From Lentilactobacillus buchneri (lineage in GTDB: Bacteria; Bacillota; Bacilli; Lactobacillales; Lactobacillaceae): DNA of 64,000 bases. The stretch covers positions 1,054,001 to 1,118,000 of the forward strand of contig NZ_CP073066.1 of the NCBI RefSeq assembly GCF_018314255.1, written 5' to 3'. A program made the translations under genes and the position numbers. The notes under the pieces are model-generated. The model was given only the letters and a program-made list of their open reading frames with translations. It had not been told where the DNA came from and made no database searches. Below, one piece after another: positions 43,062-52,758 of the stretch (position 1 is its first letter; every line of letters starts with the position of its first letter).

Positions 43062-43514
43062 TCAATTTGCCTCCTGAACTTTGATGTGGCTCGAACTATC
43101 TAATTCGACCTTTTCCAACACAAACTGACTCCCGTCAGCGTTATAGTCGACCCGGTAATAACCGCTGGGGGTCTTAGCCATCAGGTTGGCATTTTGGGTG
43201 GTCGAATTGATACTGACGCTTTTGGTTCCCACATGAAGCCGCTTGGCAATCTGCTTAACTGTCTGCGTAATCTGACCAGTCTGCGCAGAAGCGGACTGAA
43301 TTGCACTAAAGTCGTCGTATTGGATCGCTAAAATAAGCAGCAGCAGCGTCCCGACGATAATGGTTAAATCTTTGTATTTGCTGTCCATTCGATTACGAAG
43401 GTAATGGACCAAAAAGCCAATAAAAATGACTGCCAGCACGCTTAAAATAATGATTCTGGCGTACTGCCAGCTACTTTGAGAACCTTGAAGATAGTCGTAC
43501 GTGTAAAACGTCAT
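43062..43514 (-). CDS. DUF3290 membrane protein
   Basis: A 150-residue protein with two membrane helices (about 20-40 and 48-65) and an extracytoplasmic or cytoplasmic C-terminal domain with VSINSTTQNANLMAKTPSGYYRV. It matches the DUF3290 family, nearly always encoded with DUF421 as here (1-bp gap). GGGGGATGC lies upstream. The joint function is not known. Confidence 0.88.
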   Translation of the reverse strand: MTFYTYDYLQGSQSSWQYARIIILSVLAVIFIGFLVHYLRNRMDSKYKDLTIIVGTLLLLILAIQYDDFSAIQSASAQTGQITQTVKQIAKRLHVGTKSVSINSTTQNANLMAKTPSGYYRVDYNADGSQFVLEKVELDSSSHIKVQEAN

Positions 43515-43561
43515 TGTGCATCCCCCTTTATCGTTATCTTCATTTTATCTCAAAGTTTCGT

Positions 43562-44452
43562 TCAATTGTTAATCCATTTGGTGATGCTCGGCCAACTGTA
43601 ATTATTCACAATAATTCTTGGGGTGAGTTTTAAGTTACTATGGTTGGTCACCAAGCCATCGTTCAAGGTCAAGATGACTTTTAGGCCGGGGCGGTTGGCA
43701 AGAAACTTTTGAATCTGGGAGTCGCCGCTGCCGTATGGATAAGTAAAAATTGGTGACTTATAGCCGACCTTTTCCTTCAAGACATCCTGGCTGACCGCAT
43801 AATCACGCTTAAAGCGAGTGTAGTTCGCCGGAATGTTGAACACCGGGATCCCGTGATCAACCAAATAATGCATCCGATTGGTGTGAACACCAAAGGTCAC
43901 TAAACTATCGGCCTGTTTTTGCAGCCTTTGGATTGCCGGCCAAGTTGCCAATTTAGTTCCCTGCTTATACCAACCGGTGTTGCCGGTAATAATCGACTGG
44001 GTAAACGGGTAATGTAATTTTTCGAGGATCGGAAACGCATTGTCGATCGACGTCCGGTCAACATCATCAAAGGTAATTACCACGTACTTACCGCGAATGG
44101 GGCGCTTGCTGTGAGCCATAGCAATCATTTGTTTGATTGAAATCACTTTGATGTGATGGGATTTCAAATAATACATCTGCTTTTTAAAGGAAGGCAGGTT
44201 GACGTTAAAATCGTGAAACTGTGTGTTCGGCGACACTTTTTCATCGAACCGGACAATGTCATTCGGTGCCAAAATCCGGTGGTAGGAGAACACCATGATG
44301 CCATTTTTGATTCGCTGGTCACGTTTGGAAATCGCAAAATCAGGCCGATTGCCCAGCTGATAGGCAATATTGTGTCGAACACTGACTGCCAAAAGTGCCA
44401 AAAAGACCAGAATAAAACCGCTTAGAATCCACTTACGACTTGTTTTGCTCAT
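43562..44452 (-). CDS. Poly-N-acetylglucosamine deacetylase (IcaB/PgaB type)
   Basis: A 296-residue extracellular polysaccharide deacetylase (NodB, CE4). An N-terminal anchor (about 8-27) is followed by MVFSYHRI and the metal/catalytic FDDVD motif, then HTNRMH and TYPYGSG. ATG 44452 follows GGAGGGCG and overlaps the preceding gene by 20 bp; an earlier Met lacks a site. It would partly deacetylate PNAG, giving the positive charge needed for surface retention. It is last in the operon, whose synthase gene is interrupted. Confidence 0.9.
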   Translation of the reverse strand: MSKTSRKWILSGFILVFLALLAVSVRHNIAYQLGNRPDFAISKRDQRIKNGIMVFSYHRILAPNDIVRFDEKVSPNTQFHDFNVNLPSFKKQMYYLKSHHIKVISIKQMIAMAHSKRPIRGKYVVITFDDVDRTSIDNAFPILEKLHYPFTQSIITGNTGWYKQGTKLATWPAIQRLQKQADSLVTFGVHTNRMHYLVDHGIPVFNIPANYTRFKRDYAVSQDVLKEKVGYKSPIFTYPYGSGDSQIQKFLANRPGLKVILTLNDGLVTNHSNLKLTPRIIVNNYSWPSITKWINN

Positions 44453-44744
44453 GATTTTTCGCCCTCCGCTCAAGTTTCTTAATTCGCAGCCAACCAAAAA
44501 TTGTCATCAAGATGACCATCACCACGACCAGGATGGCAAATCGGGCATAGGCAAAGTAGGACAGGTTCAAAAAGAGGTAATCAGAAACCAGCGTGTCCGA
44601 GTATGCGTTCAATAGGAAGCAAACGTTGACGTAGATCACGTAAGCTGTCATGGCCCACAAAGCCACCAAAAAGATGAACCGTTCCAACAATTTAAGAATT
44701 GAGGATCGTTTCCGAATAATCAGGTTGTTAGTCTTCTTTTTCAT
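44433..44744 (-). CDS. IcaD/PgaD-like synthase partner protein
   Basis: A 103-residue protein with two membrane helices (about 22-48 and 66-88) and a basic C-terminus (KKLERRAKNHEQNKS). Its size, topology and place between the PgaC/IcaA-type synthase and the deacetylase are those of IcaD/PgaD, which bind the synthase and are needed for full activity; sequence alone would not give the name. It starts 2 bp after the synthase stop and is translationally coupled to the deacetylase. Confidence 0.7.
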   Translation of the reverse strand: MKKKTNNLIIRKRSSILKLLERFIFLVALWAMTAYVIYVNVCFLLNAYSDTLVSDYLFLNLSYFAYARFAILVVVMVILMTIFGWLRIKKLERRAKNHEQNKS

Positions 44745-44746
44745 GA

Positions 44747-45961
44747 TTAAAGCCCCCGATCCGGACTACGCCAACTGCCAACATGACTCGGATCCAGGAA
44801 GAACGATCCCAGGGCAGTTAGGCAACTGACCAAGTTGATGAACCAATAAAAAATCACATACAGTGGCAACAGTGACAGGTCCTGCCATTTGATAAAATCG
44901 GACTCTCTGGAATCGGCATAACCAATCAAGAATTGAATCAAACTAATGAGCAATAGTAGAAATAAAATCACGCCGTCCATGATGATGTCACCTGTGAACA
45001 TAATCGTGAACAGATAAAACAACGTCACAAATGAGCAGCTGATAGCCCACAAATCACTGAGCACCATGTCCATCAGCAGCCACTGTTCACTCAAGCGACC
45101 GGTGATAAACATCCCCCGGTTGCGAAACAGCACTTCAAAGCCTCCGCGGGCCCAGCGCCTTCGTTGGTGAATCAAATCGATTATTCGTTCCGGAACCAAG
45201 ATCCATGCGACCGACTCCGGGCAGTAACGGACCTGCCAGCCATGGTGATAAAGGCGCCAAGTAATATCAATATCCTCAGTAATGGCATCGATATTCCACC
45301 AGCCGGCATCAATAATCGCCTATTTTCGATAAGCCACCACCACACCGGAAACCGTTGTGATGTGGCCAATAACGAAAGCCTGGCCGCGTTTGATAATATC
45401 GATTACGCCCACATATTCCAACAACTGCAGCCGACCTAGAATACTGGTCCGGTTGCGGACAATTGGTTTGCCGGCGACTGCGCCGACTTTCGGATCATCG
45501 TAAAATCTGGCCAGCATCGGTTCCAGAACATTTTGATCGACGTAGCAATCCGCATCCAGGCACAACAAAAATTCCCCTTGAGCCACCTTGGCCCCTTCAT
45601 TGAGGGCGTTGGCTTTCCCCTTATTGACCTTGATATCAACAATTTTAACTGGAAACTGATGGCCATACCGTTCCTGAAGCTGAGTCATCACCGCCAAGGT
45701 ATTGTCTTGACTGCCGTCGTTCATTAAAATCAGCTCAATCCGTTGGTAAGTGATCTTTGAGATCGACTCGACCACTTGGGCCAGGGTGTCCTGTTCATTG
45801 TGGGCTGGAATCAAAATTGAAACCAGGTCAGCTGGTTGTCCTTGATGGTCGTTATTCAGCGGTACCCGCCGTTCTTGAATGGAGAAAAAGATTGACCCCA
45901 CGATCCAAATTGTCGACACAATTACTGGATATAAAATGACAAAATCACTCAAGGTACTCAT
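44747..45961 (-). pseudogene. pgaC: PNAG synthase gene (PgaC/IcaA type) with in-frame amber codon
   Basis: A GT2 membrane glycosyltransferase of 404 codons, read continuously except for one TAG at 45322-45320 (codon 214). Before it: helix 1, VSILIPAHNEQ, MNDGSQDNT and the LDADCYVD (DxD) motif, up to VVAYRK. After it, in the same frame: ITEDID and the processivity motif QRRRWARGG, then three or four helices. The usual residue here is Ser (RRSA in PgaC), so TCG to TAG is the simplest change. The truncated 213-residue product lacks the TED and QxxRW motifs and should be inactive; suppression, reinitiation or sequencing error remain possible. Confidence 0.88.
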
Positions 45962-45975
45962 AATATCCCCCCATT

Positions 45976-47121
45976 CTATCTACTTTCGGCCAAGGCCAAA
46001 AAGGTTTTGATGAACTGCTCACTGGCGGCGTACACCTGCTGATCATTGACCGATCCAGCCGAGTCTGCCCATAGTGATACGCTGCTGCCGACAATCCCCC
46101 GTTTGGACTTCAACTTGGTGTCAACGTCGTTGTGCCATAACGTCGGTTTCCAGTATTGCTTCATATCCTTAATCATATAAGCGACGTTTTTCTTGGACAT
46201 GTTGGTTTTGGATAAATTGAAATACAGATAGTAGTCGTTATAGTTGAAAACTTTGGAACCACGGTTGATCAATTTTGGCATCGAGGCCCAGTATTTGTGG
46301 CGCTCAGCAGCTAACTTGCCGGTTTGATCTGCGGTCCAGTTCCAGTAAGTTACTTGGATGTTTTTATTGAGTTTGCTCAAACTGCTGTTTAAAAAGCCGT
46401 CGTTCCAAGCTTCCGGTGTGAACCCCATTTTTTCCACATTGGCGCTGGTGGCGTTTAAATATTTGACGTAAGCAGCGTTGCTGGTTAGCTTATCGGAAAA
46501 TTCATCGCCGCCTAAATGAAAGCGGGGATTGGCCTGCCCGGCAAACAAGGTGCCAACCTCGTCGTCCAGCTTTTTGGTGAAATCAATGCCGGTTTGATTG
46601 AGGTGAATCTCGTCGCGGTAACTCTTAGAGTACCAGCTGACTTGATCAGCCAGTTGTGCCTTGCCATTGGCCTTCATGAGCTTCACCAAGGCAGTCACAT
46701 GCGCTGGGGTGTCGATTTCCGGGATCAGCGTCACGTGGTGCTGTTCGGCATCGTTGACCAAATACTTGATTTCGGCCTTGCTGTAAAAGAACTGGTGGGT
46801 CTTTTTGTTATGCCAAACGCCATCAACCTTCTGGGCATTCTTCAAGGACTGACCAACGTAGTCATTTTCAATCGCAAAATTCCGGTCATCGCTTAAGTGC
46901 AGCTGAATAAACCGACCATTATGATCCCCCACTAATTGAATGAACTTTTGCAACGTTCCGACTTGGTAGTGGCGCCGGGCAACGTCTAAGGTCACTCCGT
47001 TATATTTGCCATCCTGTTCACTCGCCGTGCTCGAAGTCGTCTGAGCGGTGGTCGTCTTGTGCGCGCTGCATCCCATCAACAATACCGTCAGTGGCAATAG
47101 CAGCCAACTCTTATGTACCAT
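45976..47121 (-). CDS. GH20 beta-N-acetylhexosaminidase lipoprotein (dispersin-like)
   Basis: A 381-residue exported lipoprotein. The lipobox LLMGC places the lipidated Cys near 18. The GH20 barrel (about 45-380) has TLDVARRHY at its start, LIPEIDTPAH, the catalytic Asp-Glu in HLGGDEFS and a Trp-rich TYWNW/SLWAD end. Single-domain GH20 proteins of this size resemble dispersin B, which cuts beta-1,6-linked PNAG. ATG 47121 follows GGGGGG; a Met six codons earlier precedes that site. It is first in the PNAG operon, 14 bp before the synthase, so it likely trims or releases the polymer. Confidence 0.88.
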   Translation of the reverse strand: MVHKSWLLLPLTVLLMGCSAHKTTTAQTTSSTASEQDGKYNGVTLDVARRHYQVGTLQKFIQLVGDHNGRFIQLHLSDDRNFAIENDYVGQSLKNAQKVDGVWHNKKTHQFFYSKAEIKYLVNDAEQHHVTLIPEIDTPAHVTALVKLMKANGKAQLADQVSWYSKSYRDEIHLNQTGIDFTKKLDDEVGTLFAGQANPRFHLGGDEFSDKLTSNAAYVKYLNATSANVEKMGFTPEAWNDGFLNSSLSKLNKNIQVTYWNWTADQTGKLAAERHKYWASMPKLINRGSKVFNYNDYYLYFNLSKTNMSKKNVAYMIKDMKQYWKPTLWHNDVDTKLKSKRGIVGSSVSLWADSAGSVNDQQVYAASEQFIKTFLALAESR

Positions 47122-47298
47122 ATGCAATCCCCCCGTCATGCAATCTTGAAATATATCTGTAACATTTAATCAGATACATAGTACCAAACATCACAGATTT
47201 TGCTATTCCCAGGCTTTCATTCTGAACAAACGTTAGACACTCTTAACAAATAATGAGATTGTTATTAAAATGACACCTTTTTGGAAACATGAATCTAT

Positions 47299-47341
47299 GC
47301 ACAAAAAAATGGAACCAGCTGTTAGCCGATTCCATCTTTGA
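47299..47341 (-). terminator. Terminator of the ABC exporter operon
   Basis: On the minus strand ATGGAATCGGCT pairs with AGCTGGTTCCAT (G-U pairs included), followed by TTTTTTT. The rest of 47122-47357 is the AT-rich upstream region of the PNAG operon. Confidence 0.85.
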
Positions 47342-47357
47342 AACGTTCAATTTTAAT

Positions 47358-48134
47358 TTAGACACTCCGGCGCTTGAAGACAACGTAGCTGATTGCCATG
47401 AAAATTGCTGTGTATACCAGACTGCCGACCACCATTTCCGGTGTCGATAACAAAGTCATTTTATGAACCGAACTGGATAGCAACTGTTGTGGCAGGTTCA
47501 TCATGTTCAATGGGTTCCACTTCAGCCATTCCCACTTGTGCATCAATAAGAACATGACCCCGGAAACCATGCTCAAAGCAAAGTAACCGATAATCCCGAT
47601 TGAAATCGCTGCTGCGGTACTCTTGAAGATATTGGCCAATAATAATACCAGACTGAGAACCAGCCAGATCGTTAGAAAGGAGCCGATAATGCCGAGCCAT
47701 TGTGCTTCGATAACTGAATGACCTGATTGATAGGTATCTGAAAGTTTGAATTTATCGTTAAACAAAACAACTTTCAAAAGCATCGACCAGACAAAGCTCA
47801 AAACATAGAAATAAATCGAGTACAGCAACATGGTAATCCACTTGCTGACCAGGATTTGACCCCGATAGTACTTGCGATACAATAATTCTTTAATCGTGCC
47901 GTACTGGAATTCCATCGCAATGATTGAGCTGCAGGCCGCAATCATGAACAAGACGATCCAGTTGATCCCGGTAAACATTTCGACAAATAATCCTTTGGGA
48001 TCACCCCAGTACTTGGGATAGTTTCTGGTCAATACACCAAAAACAGTCATCAGAATCAATAATGTAGCTGAGACTGCGTAGGTGCTTTTCTTATGAAGCA
48101 GTTTAAAGATTTCTTGTTTGACTAACGTTATCAT
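47358..48134 (-). CDS. ABC-2 type permease
   Basis: A 258-residue membrane subunit with six predicted helices (first at about 18-38, last at about 232-252) and the motif EFQYGTIKELLYRK after helix 2, characteristic of BcrB/YthP-type ABC-2 permeases. It starts 1 bp after the ATPase stop. The pair exports an unknown substrate or provides peptide-antibiotic resistance; no two-component system is adjacent. Confidence 0.88.
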   Translation of the reverse strand: MITLVKQEIFKLLHKKSTYAVSATLLILMTVFGVLTRNYPKYWGDPKGLFVEMFTGINWIVLFMIAACSSIIAMEFQYGTIKELLYRKYYRGQILVSKWITMLLYSIYFYVLSFVWSMLLKVVLFNDKFKLSDTYQSGHSVIEAQWLGIIGSFLTIWLVLSLVLLLANIFKSTAAAISIGIIGYFALSMVSGVMFLLMHKWEWLKWNPLNMMNLPQQLLSSSVHKMTLLSTPEMVVGSLVYTAIFMAISYVVFKRRSV

Positions 48135-48135
48135 G

Positions 48136-49047
48136 CTATGACTCCTTTACTTTGTCGTTTTTGAGCAGATTTAAGAGTGATGTTTCCAAATCGCTGTGAA
48201 CGTGTTGGACATCTTCAATTTCGATATCGTTATCGGACAGTAATTTGATCACGTCAGCCATCTTGGTTGAGTCAGTTTCGACAATGCTGAGCTTATCACC
48301 GTCATCAAGCTGGTAGCCGTTTTGGCTCAAAATATCTTTAGCATGGGCGTCGTCTGAGGTCTTAAGAACCAATAACTTCTTACCGCCATTTTCCAGGTTG
48401 GCCATGCTCTCAGTGTAAACGATCTGTCCCTTATCAATGACAACCAGGTCATCGACCAATTTTTCCAACTCACTTAAGATATGACTGGAGATCAGGAATG
48501 TGGTGCCTTGTTTGGCCAAATCCAAAATAATGGTCCGCAAGTCTTTGTTGGCTTGGGGATCCAGACCATTCATCGGCTCATCCAAAATAACCAGTTTGGG
48601 GCGGTCGACTAAAGCCAAGGCAATCCCAAGCTTTTGTTTCATACCTAAAGAGTAGGTCTTGGCCTTGCGGTTTATGTATGAATCCATCTTCATCTTGTCA
48701 ACGATGTCCATAATCTGATCTTTTGAAGTCGATTCCTTTGAAAATAACTGCAGGTGCTGATAACCTGTCAGGAATGGGTAAATCCCGGGGTATTCAATTA
48801 AGGCGCCAACCTTATCCATCGCCCGATGACTGGTGGGTGAAACTGGATCGCCATCAATGGTGATCTTGCCGCTTGAGTAATTAAAGAGTCCTAAGACGGC
48901 TTTCATAATGGTTGATTTACCGGCACCGTTGGGACCAACCAAGCCCACAATATGTCCGGTTTGTACTGAAAACGACACATCTTTGAGAACCTGCTTGTGG
49001 CCAAAGTTCTTGTTAAGATGCTCGACATTTAATATTGAGTCTGCCAT
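48136..49047 (-). CDS. ABC transporter ATPase (BcrA type)
   Basis: A 303-residue ATPase with Walker A GPNGAGKST (about 38-46), signature YSLGMKQKL (about 132), Walker B LVILDEPMNGLD (about 153) and a C-terminal extension of about 80 residues typical of the bacitracin-resistance BcrA group. It forms an operon with the permease downstream. ATG follows AGGAGGAAC. The substrate is unknown. Confidence 0.9.
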   Translation of the reverse strand: MADSILNVEHLNKNFGHKQVLKDVSFSVQTGHIVGLVGPNGAGKSTIMKAVLGLFNYSSGKITIDGDPVSPTSHRAMDKVGALIEYPGIYPFLTGYQHLQLFSKESTSKDQIMDIVDKMKMDSYINRKAKTYSLGMKQKLGIALALVDRPKLVILDEPMNGLDPQANKDLRTIILDLAKQGTTFLISSHILSELEKLVDDLVVIDKGQIVYTESMANLENGGKKLLVLKTSDDAHAKDILSQNGYQLDDGDKLSIVETDSTKMADVIKLLSDNDIEIEDVQHVHSDLETSLLNLLKNDKVKES

Positions 49048-49256
49048 GTGTTCCTCCTAGTATTTATACTCAAACACAATTCTACAAGTAAAGGGCCACT
49101 CATTTTCATGAATGGTTGGCCTTAAGGATAACATATGTGTTAAAACTTATACAACACCCCATTTCTCATCATCCTCATGAATTATCTGTTATGATGGGGG
49201 TGAGGAAATGAAATCGACAAGTCTAATCAGAACGAAGAATCGAGGTAACGCTGCTT

Positions 49257-49943
49257 ATGACGAAAGCTTTAATGGTTGTGACAAACAACCCCAAATTCAA
49301 GAAGATTCAACGGGCCACCGGAATCTGGCTGAAGGAAGCGACCCATTTCAACAAAGTGATGGCCGATAACGGCATCGATGTCGATTATGTCAGTCCTAAG
49401 GGCGGTTATGTCCCGCTCGATCCTCTGAGCTTGGGAACCGATGACATGGACGCCACGGATTGGGAATATTATCTGGACGACACCTTCCAAAATCACCATT
49501 TGGCCCAGTCACTCACCCCGGCCGACGTCAATCCGAAGGACTACCAGGTAATTTATTTTGTTGGCGGCCACGGAACGATGACCGATTTCCCACAGAACAC
49601 CGAATTGGCGGGGCTGGCCGAAACAATTTATGCCAACGGCGGAATTGTCTCAGCCAATTGCGTCGGCGTGTGTGGCCTGCTGCCCATGCGGACAGAAGAT
49701 GGCAAACGCTTTGTGCATGGGCGCAAGCTGACTGCCTTCACCAATGATGAAGAAGCCTTAAACGGTCTCACGAATGACGTTGAGTTCCTGCTGGAAGATG
49801 AATTGGACAAAGCCGGTGCCAACTTCGTGAAGGGGACTGCCTTTGAGCCGAATGTCGTTGTCGACGACCGACTGATTACCGGCCAAAATCCCAACTCAGC
49901 GACTGGTGTTGGTGAAGCGATTATTAAAGAGCTGCTGCAATAA
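49257..49943 (+). CDS. DJ-1/PfpI-family protein (Hsp31-like)
   Basis: A 228-residue class I glutamine amidotransferase-like protein. The nucleophile elbow is ANCVGVCGLL with Cys near 139; the acidic partner is in TGIWLKEATHF near 26, and FVGGHGTMTDFP is typical of Hsp31/YDR533C-type members. The second Cys in the elbow and lack of the usual HGP triplet are unusual, so protease or glyoxalase III activity is uncertain. The start at 49257 lacks a strong ribosome site (GAGGTAACGCTGCTT). It is monocistronic with a strong terminator. Confidence 0.85.
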   Translation: MTKALMVVTNNPKFKKIQRATGIWLKEATHFNKVMADNGIDVDYVSPKGGYVPLDPLSLGTDDMDATDWEYYLDDTFQNHHLAQSLTPADVNPKDYQVIYFVGGHGTMTDFPQNTELAGLAETIYANGGIVSANCVGVCGLLPMRTEDGKRFVHGRKLTAFTNDEEALNGLTNDVEFLLEDELDKAGANFVKGTAFEPNVVVDDRLITGQNPNSATGVGEAIIKELLQ

Positions 49944-49995
49944 GGGTTCGTAGAGAGTTTTGTTGCCCTATCATATAGAAGTAACTATCAAAATC

Positions 49996-50040
49996 AAAAA
50001 CGTCTGACACAAATAGAAAAATTTGTGTCAGACGCTTTTA
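49996..50040. terminator. Bidirectional intrinsic terminator
   Basis: AAAACGTCTGACACAAAT pairs with ATTTGTGTCAGACGCTTTT (one mismatch), serving the DJ-1 gene (+) and the sugar porter gene (-). Confidence 0.92.
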
Positions 50041-50088
50041 ATTTTTATAGGATGCTATCCCAGAATTTGTCCGGAATCGATCATCAGA

Positions 50089-51474
50089 TTATTTATTAAT
50101 GTTTTCTTCTTCAATATCTTCCAAACTGCGGCCCTTGGTTTCCGGTACCCGTGAATGGATGAACCAAACACCCAGCAGACAGATGACACCAAAAATAGCG
50201 AATACGGCGTCTTGTGGCATGCTGGCGGTCATGATCGGGAAGAGCAGGCCAACAGCGAATGAACCAACCCAGTTGGCAGATGAAGCGGCTCCTGATGCCC
50301 GGCCACGAATTGCCAGTGGGAAGACCTCACCAATCAGAACCCAAGTTAAGGGTGCCCAAGTAAATGAGTATGCGGCAACGTAAATACTCAGGAAGAAGAC
50401 AATCAGTAATGGACTGGCGTTTGGTACCAGGAACTTAATGGCAGTTGGCAGGAGGAATGATAATCCCATGACCGTTCCACCAAGAATTAGTAAGGTCCGA
50501 CGCTTAAATTTGTCAGCGATTCCCAAGAATACCAGTGATCCGATTACCAGGATAATTCCTTGAATAATTGGCCACATCAAAGCTGAGTTAGCTGCAGTTC
50601 CTGTCGCCTTTTCAACAATCAATGGAATGTAATAGAAGATTGCATTGGCTCCTTGGAACTGTTGGAAAGCCGCGACGCCGATACCGGCAATTGCCAGGTA
50701 ACGGTATTTTGAACTGAAGACAGTTGCCCAACTGGTTGATTTTGAAATTTTCTTTTCTTGTGAAGCAGTATCTTGAATTTGCTCTAATTCGTCATCAATT
50801 TCGGTGTCGTTTTCCCGGATGTAGCTCAACACTCTGCGAGCATCGTCAGGGCGACCGTTTTTAACTAAGAAACGTGGTGATTCAGGCAGCTTCAATACGC
50901 CAAAGAACAAGATCAAGGCAGGCAAGGCAGCCAGGCCAAGCATTGAACGCCATGCCCAGTTCTCAGGCAGGTCTTTCAATACGAAATCCATCACGTAAGA
51001 TAGCAACATCCCAGACACAATCATCGTCTGGTTAATCCCGGTCAAACGCCCCCGCATTTTGGCCGGCGCCATTTCTGACATATAGGCCGGCACCAGAGCT
51101 GAAGATGCCCCAACGGCAAGGCCTAAGAAGACGCGAACAGCAATCAGGTAGAATTGCCCGTCATGCGGTGAGATGGCAGATAGCAATGATCCGGCCATGA
51201 AAATCAGAGCTGAAAGCAGGATCATCTTTCTTCGACCCATCTTATCGGACAGCTGCCCGGCAATCGCACCACCAAAGATGGCACCCAACATTACAGCTGA
51301 CGTAATCCAGCCAGTGATCGTCGCATTATTTTGCAGTCCCCAATCAGTTTGTAAAAATGGGAGTGCCCCCGTCATAACCCCAATATCATATCCAAACAGA
51401 ATCCCACCGAATGAACCAAAGAAATAAATAAATCCGCTTGAGATTTTCTTTTCTGTTGCAACAGCCTTTTCCAT
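50089..51474 (-). CDS. Sugar porter-family MFS transporter (XylE/AraE type)
   Basis: A 461-residue sugar:H+ symporter with 12 helices. Sugar porter signatures: FGYDIGVMTGALPF in helix 1, DKMGRRKMI loop, PAYMSEMAPAKMRGRL after helix 4, PESPRFLV before the central loop, FQQFQGANAIFYY in helix 7, and VPETKGRSLEDIE at the end. The likely substrates are pentoses or hexoses such as xylose, arabinose or glucose. Of three tandem ATG codons the third (51474) is best spaced from AAAGGAG. A cre-like palindrome upstream indicates catabolite control. Confidence 0.92.
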   Translation of the reverse strand: MEKAVATEKKISSGFIYFFGSFGGILFGYDIGVMTGALPFLQTDWGLQNNATITGWITSAVMLGAIFGGAIAGQLSDKMGRRKMILLSALIFMAGSLLSAISPHDGQFYLIAVRVFLGLAVGASSALVPAYMSEMAPAKMRGRLTGINQTMIVSGMLLSYVMDFVLKDLPENWAWRSMLGLAALPALILFFGVLKLPESPRFLVKNGRPDDARRVLSYIRENDTEIDDELEQIQDTASQEKKISKSTSWATVFSSKYRYLAIAGIGVAAFQQFQGANAIFYYIPLIVEKATGTAANSALMWPIIQGIILVIGSLVFLGIADKFKRRTLLILGGTVMGLSFLLPTAIKFLVPNASPLLIVFFLSIYVAAYSFTWAPLTWVLIGEVFPLAIRGRASGAASSANWVGSFAVGLLFPIMTASMPQDAVFAIFGVICLLGVWFIHSRVPETKGRSLEDIEEENINK

Positions 51475-51890
51475 CATCATTCTCCTTTACACTTTAAGCC
51501 AACGCTTGATTAGTCGTGATTCCCCAATCCAAAAGATTGGAAGGGGTTACATAACAAATCAGACAAATCCAACACATTCTTTGTTGTGTGACATTCTCTC
51601 TTATACGCACAGTCGTAACGCTTACATTCATTTACAGCATTACATATGGACCGCTATCAAAAAATAACCAGCGTCCATAGTTTGTTATGTTAACGGATTC
51701 ATCCGTATAAATCAAGTACTAAAACTGGTTATCATACAAATTTCTAAATTGGACCAAACAAAAATGCACTCACCCCAGTGTTTACGGCGAATGCAAAAGT
51801 TTTACTAATATTAGTATTACGTTTACTAAAAGGTTATAAAGCGTTAAATTATGATAACGATAATCGGAATAATTGTAATTAATGGTTTCA
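51475..51890. promoter_or_regulatory. Intergenic stretch with cre-like site
   Basis: GTAACGCTTAC (51615-51625), read as TGTAAGCGTTACGA on the minus strand, is a cre-like palindrome about 140 bp before the sugar porter. The AT-rich remainder up to 51890, behind alsD, shows no gene and no convincing hairpin terminator for alsD. Confidence 0.5.
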
Positions 51891-52601
51891 TTATTCAGAC
51901 TTTTGAATGCTGCCGGCGATGTCGTCCTTTGAAAAATCGTGCTGCATAAAGTCCTTATCACTGACCGGCAAATGTTGTTCAAAGGTATCAAACAGCTGGT
52001 AGCTGACATCACCCTTTACAAGGTGGAAATTCAAGACGTAGCCACCAAACTTGCGGTCATCGGAAATGAAGTGGTGATGAAAGCCGCCCACAGCTGCACC
52101 CTCGAACAGTTGTGGGGCATAATAGCCAATCAACGTCCCATTAATCTGATCCCGGGTGAAGACACTCTGATTTTCAGCGGTTTCAGCCAAAGTATTATAC
52201 GGCGGCTGAGATTTAACCGCCGCTCTGGTTTGGATGTTGGCAAAAGTGCCGGTTATTTTAATGGAGAAAAAAGTGTTGGCAGCTCGACTTAACGAGACCA
52301 ATTGTTTGTTCAAATCAGCCTGATCAACGTTTTCCAGTTCGGCCAGTGGCGTGTAGCGGGCAAAATGGGCATTGGCAAACGGCATGGTGAATAACTTGGG
52401 GGCTAGTGTGACATCCCCGGTGGCGTGGACGTGATATGGTTTGCCATCTAGAATAATCAATTCACCATCCAATCCTTCGCCAGTCCCAATGCCGGTATCG
52501 CCATGTTTTAACAGTTCCCCCATTGTAATGGTTCCCTTTAAAAGCCCGGGAACAAGTAATGCCAGCGTTCCGTGCTGATATAGCGTGATATGATTTGCCA
52601 T
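51891..52601 (-). CDS. alsD: Alpha-acetolactate decarboxylase
   Basis: A 236-residue zinc enzyme turning 2-acetolactate into acetoin. The zinc site is in VGGFHHHFISDDRKFGG (about 175-190), with HATGDVTLAPKLF and FANIQTRAAVKSQPPY as further family blocks. The N-terminus (ITLYQHGTLALLVPGLLKGT) matches AlsD/BudA. No acetolactate synthase gene adjoins it. It diverts pyruvate to neutral products and also limits acetolactate for valine/leucine synthesis. ATG 52601 follows a weak GGGGAGTC site. Confidence 0.95.
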   Translation of the reverse strand: MANHITLYQHGTLALLVPGLLKGTITMGELLKHGDTGIGTGEGLDGELIILDGKPYHVHATGDVTLAPKLFTMPFANAHFARYTPLAELENVDQADLNKQLVSLSRAANTFFSIKITGTFANIQTRAAVKSQPPYNTLAETAENQSVFTRDQINGTLIGYYAPQLFEGAAVGGFHHHFISDDRKFGGYVLNFHLVKGDVSYQLFDTFEQHLPVSDKDFMQHDFSKDDIAGSIQKSE

Positions 52602-52758
52602 GTTAAGACTCCCCTGTGTGTAATGTAAAAGACCTTTCCTTTAATGGTAGCACTTCGCAGGAAGGGTAAGCCAACAATTCTGACAAGTTTGTGAATATCA
52701 GCAAAATTCCCACCGGATTGTGATAGAATTTAACAAAAATGACGTGAGGTCTCCTTTC

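Noticed and set aside
45181-45369. Possible separate small gene in the break of the synthase gene
   Set aside because: Different frame from the synthase; the true frame continues past one TAG and carries the expected family motifs.
51782-52012. Minus-strand frame overlapping the alsD 3' end
   Set aside because: Out-of-frame shadow without ribosome site or motifs.
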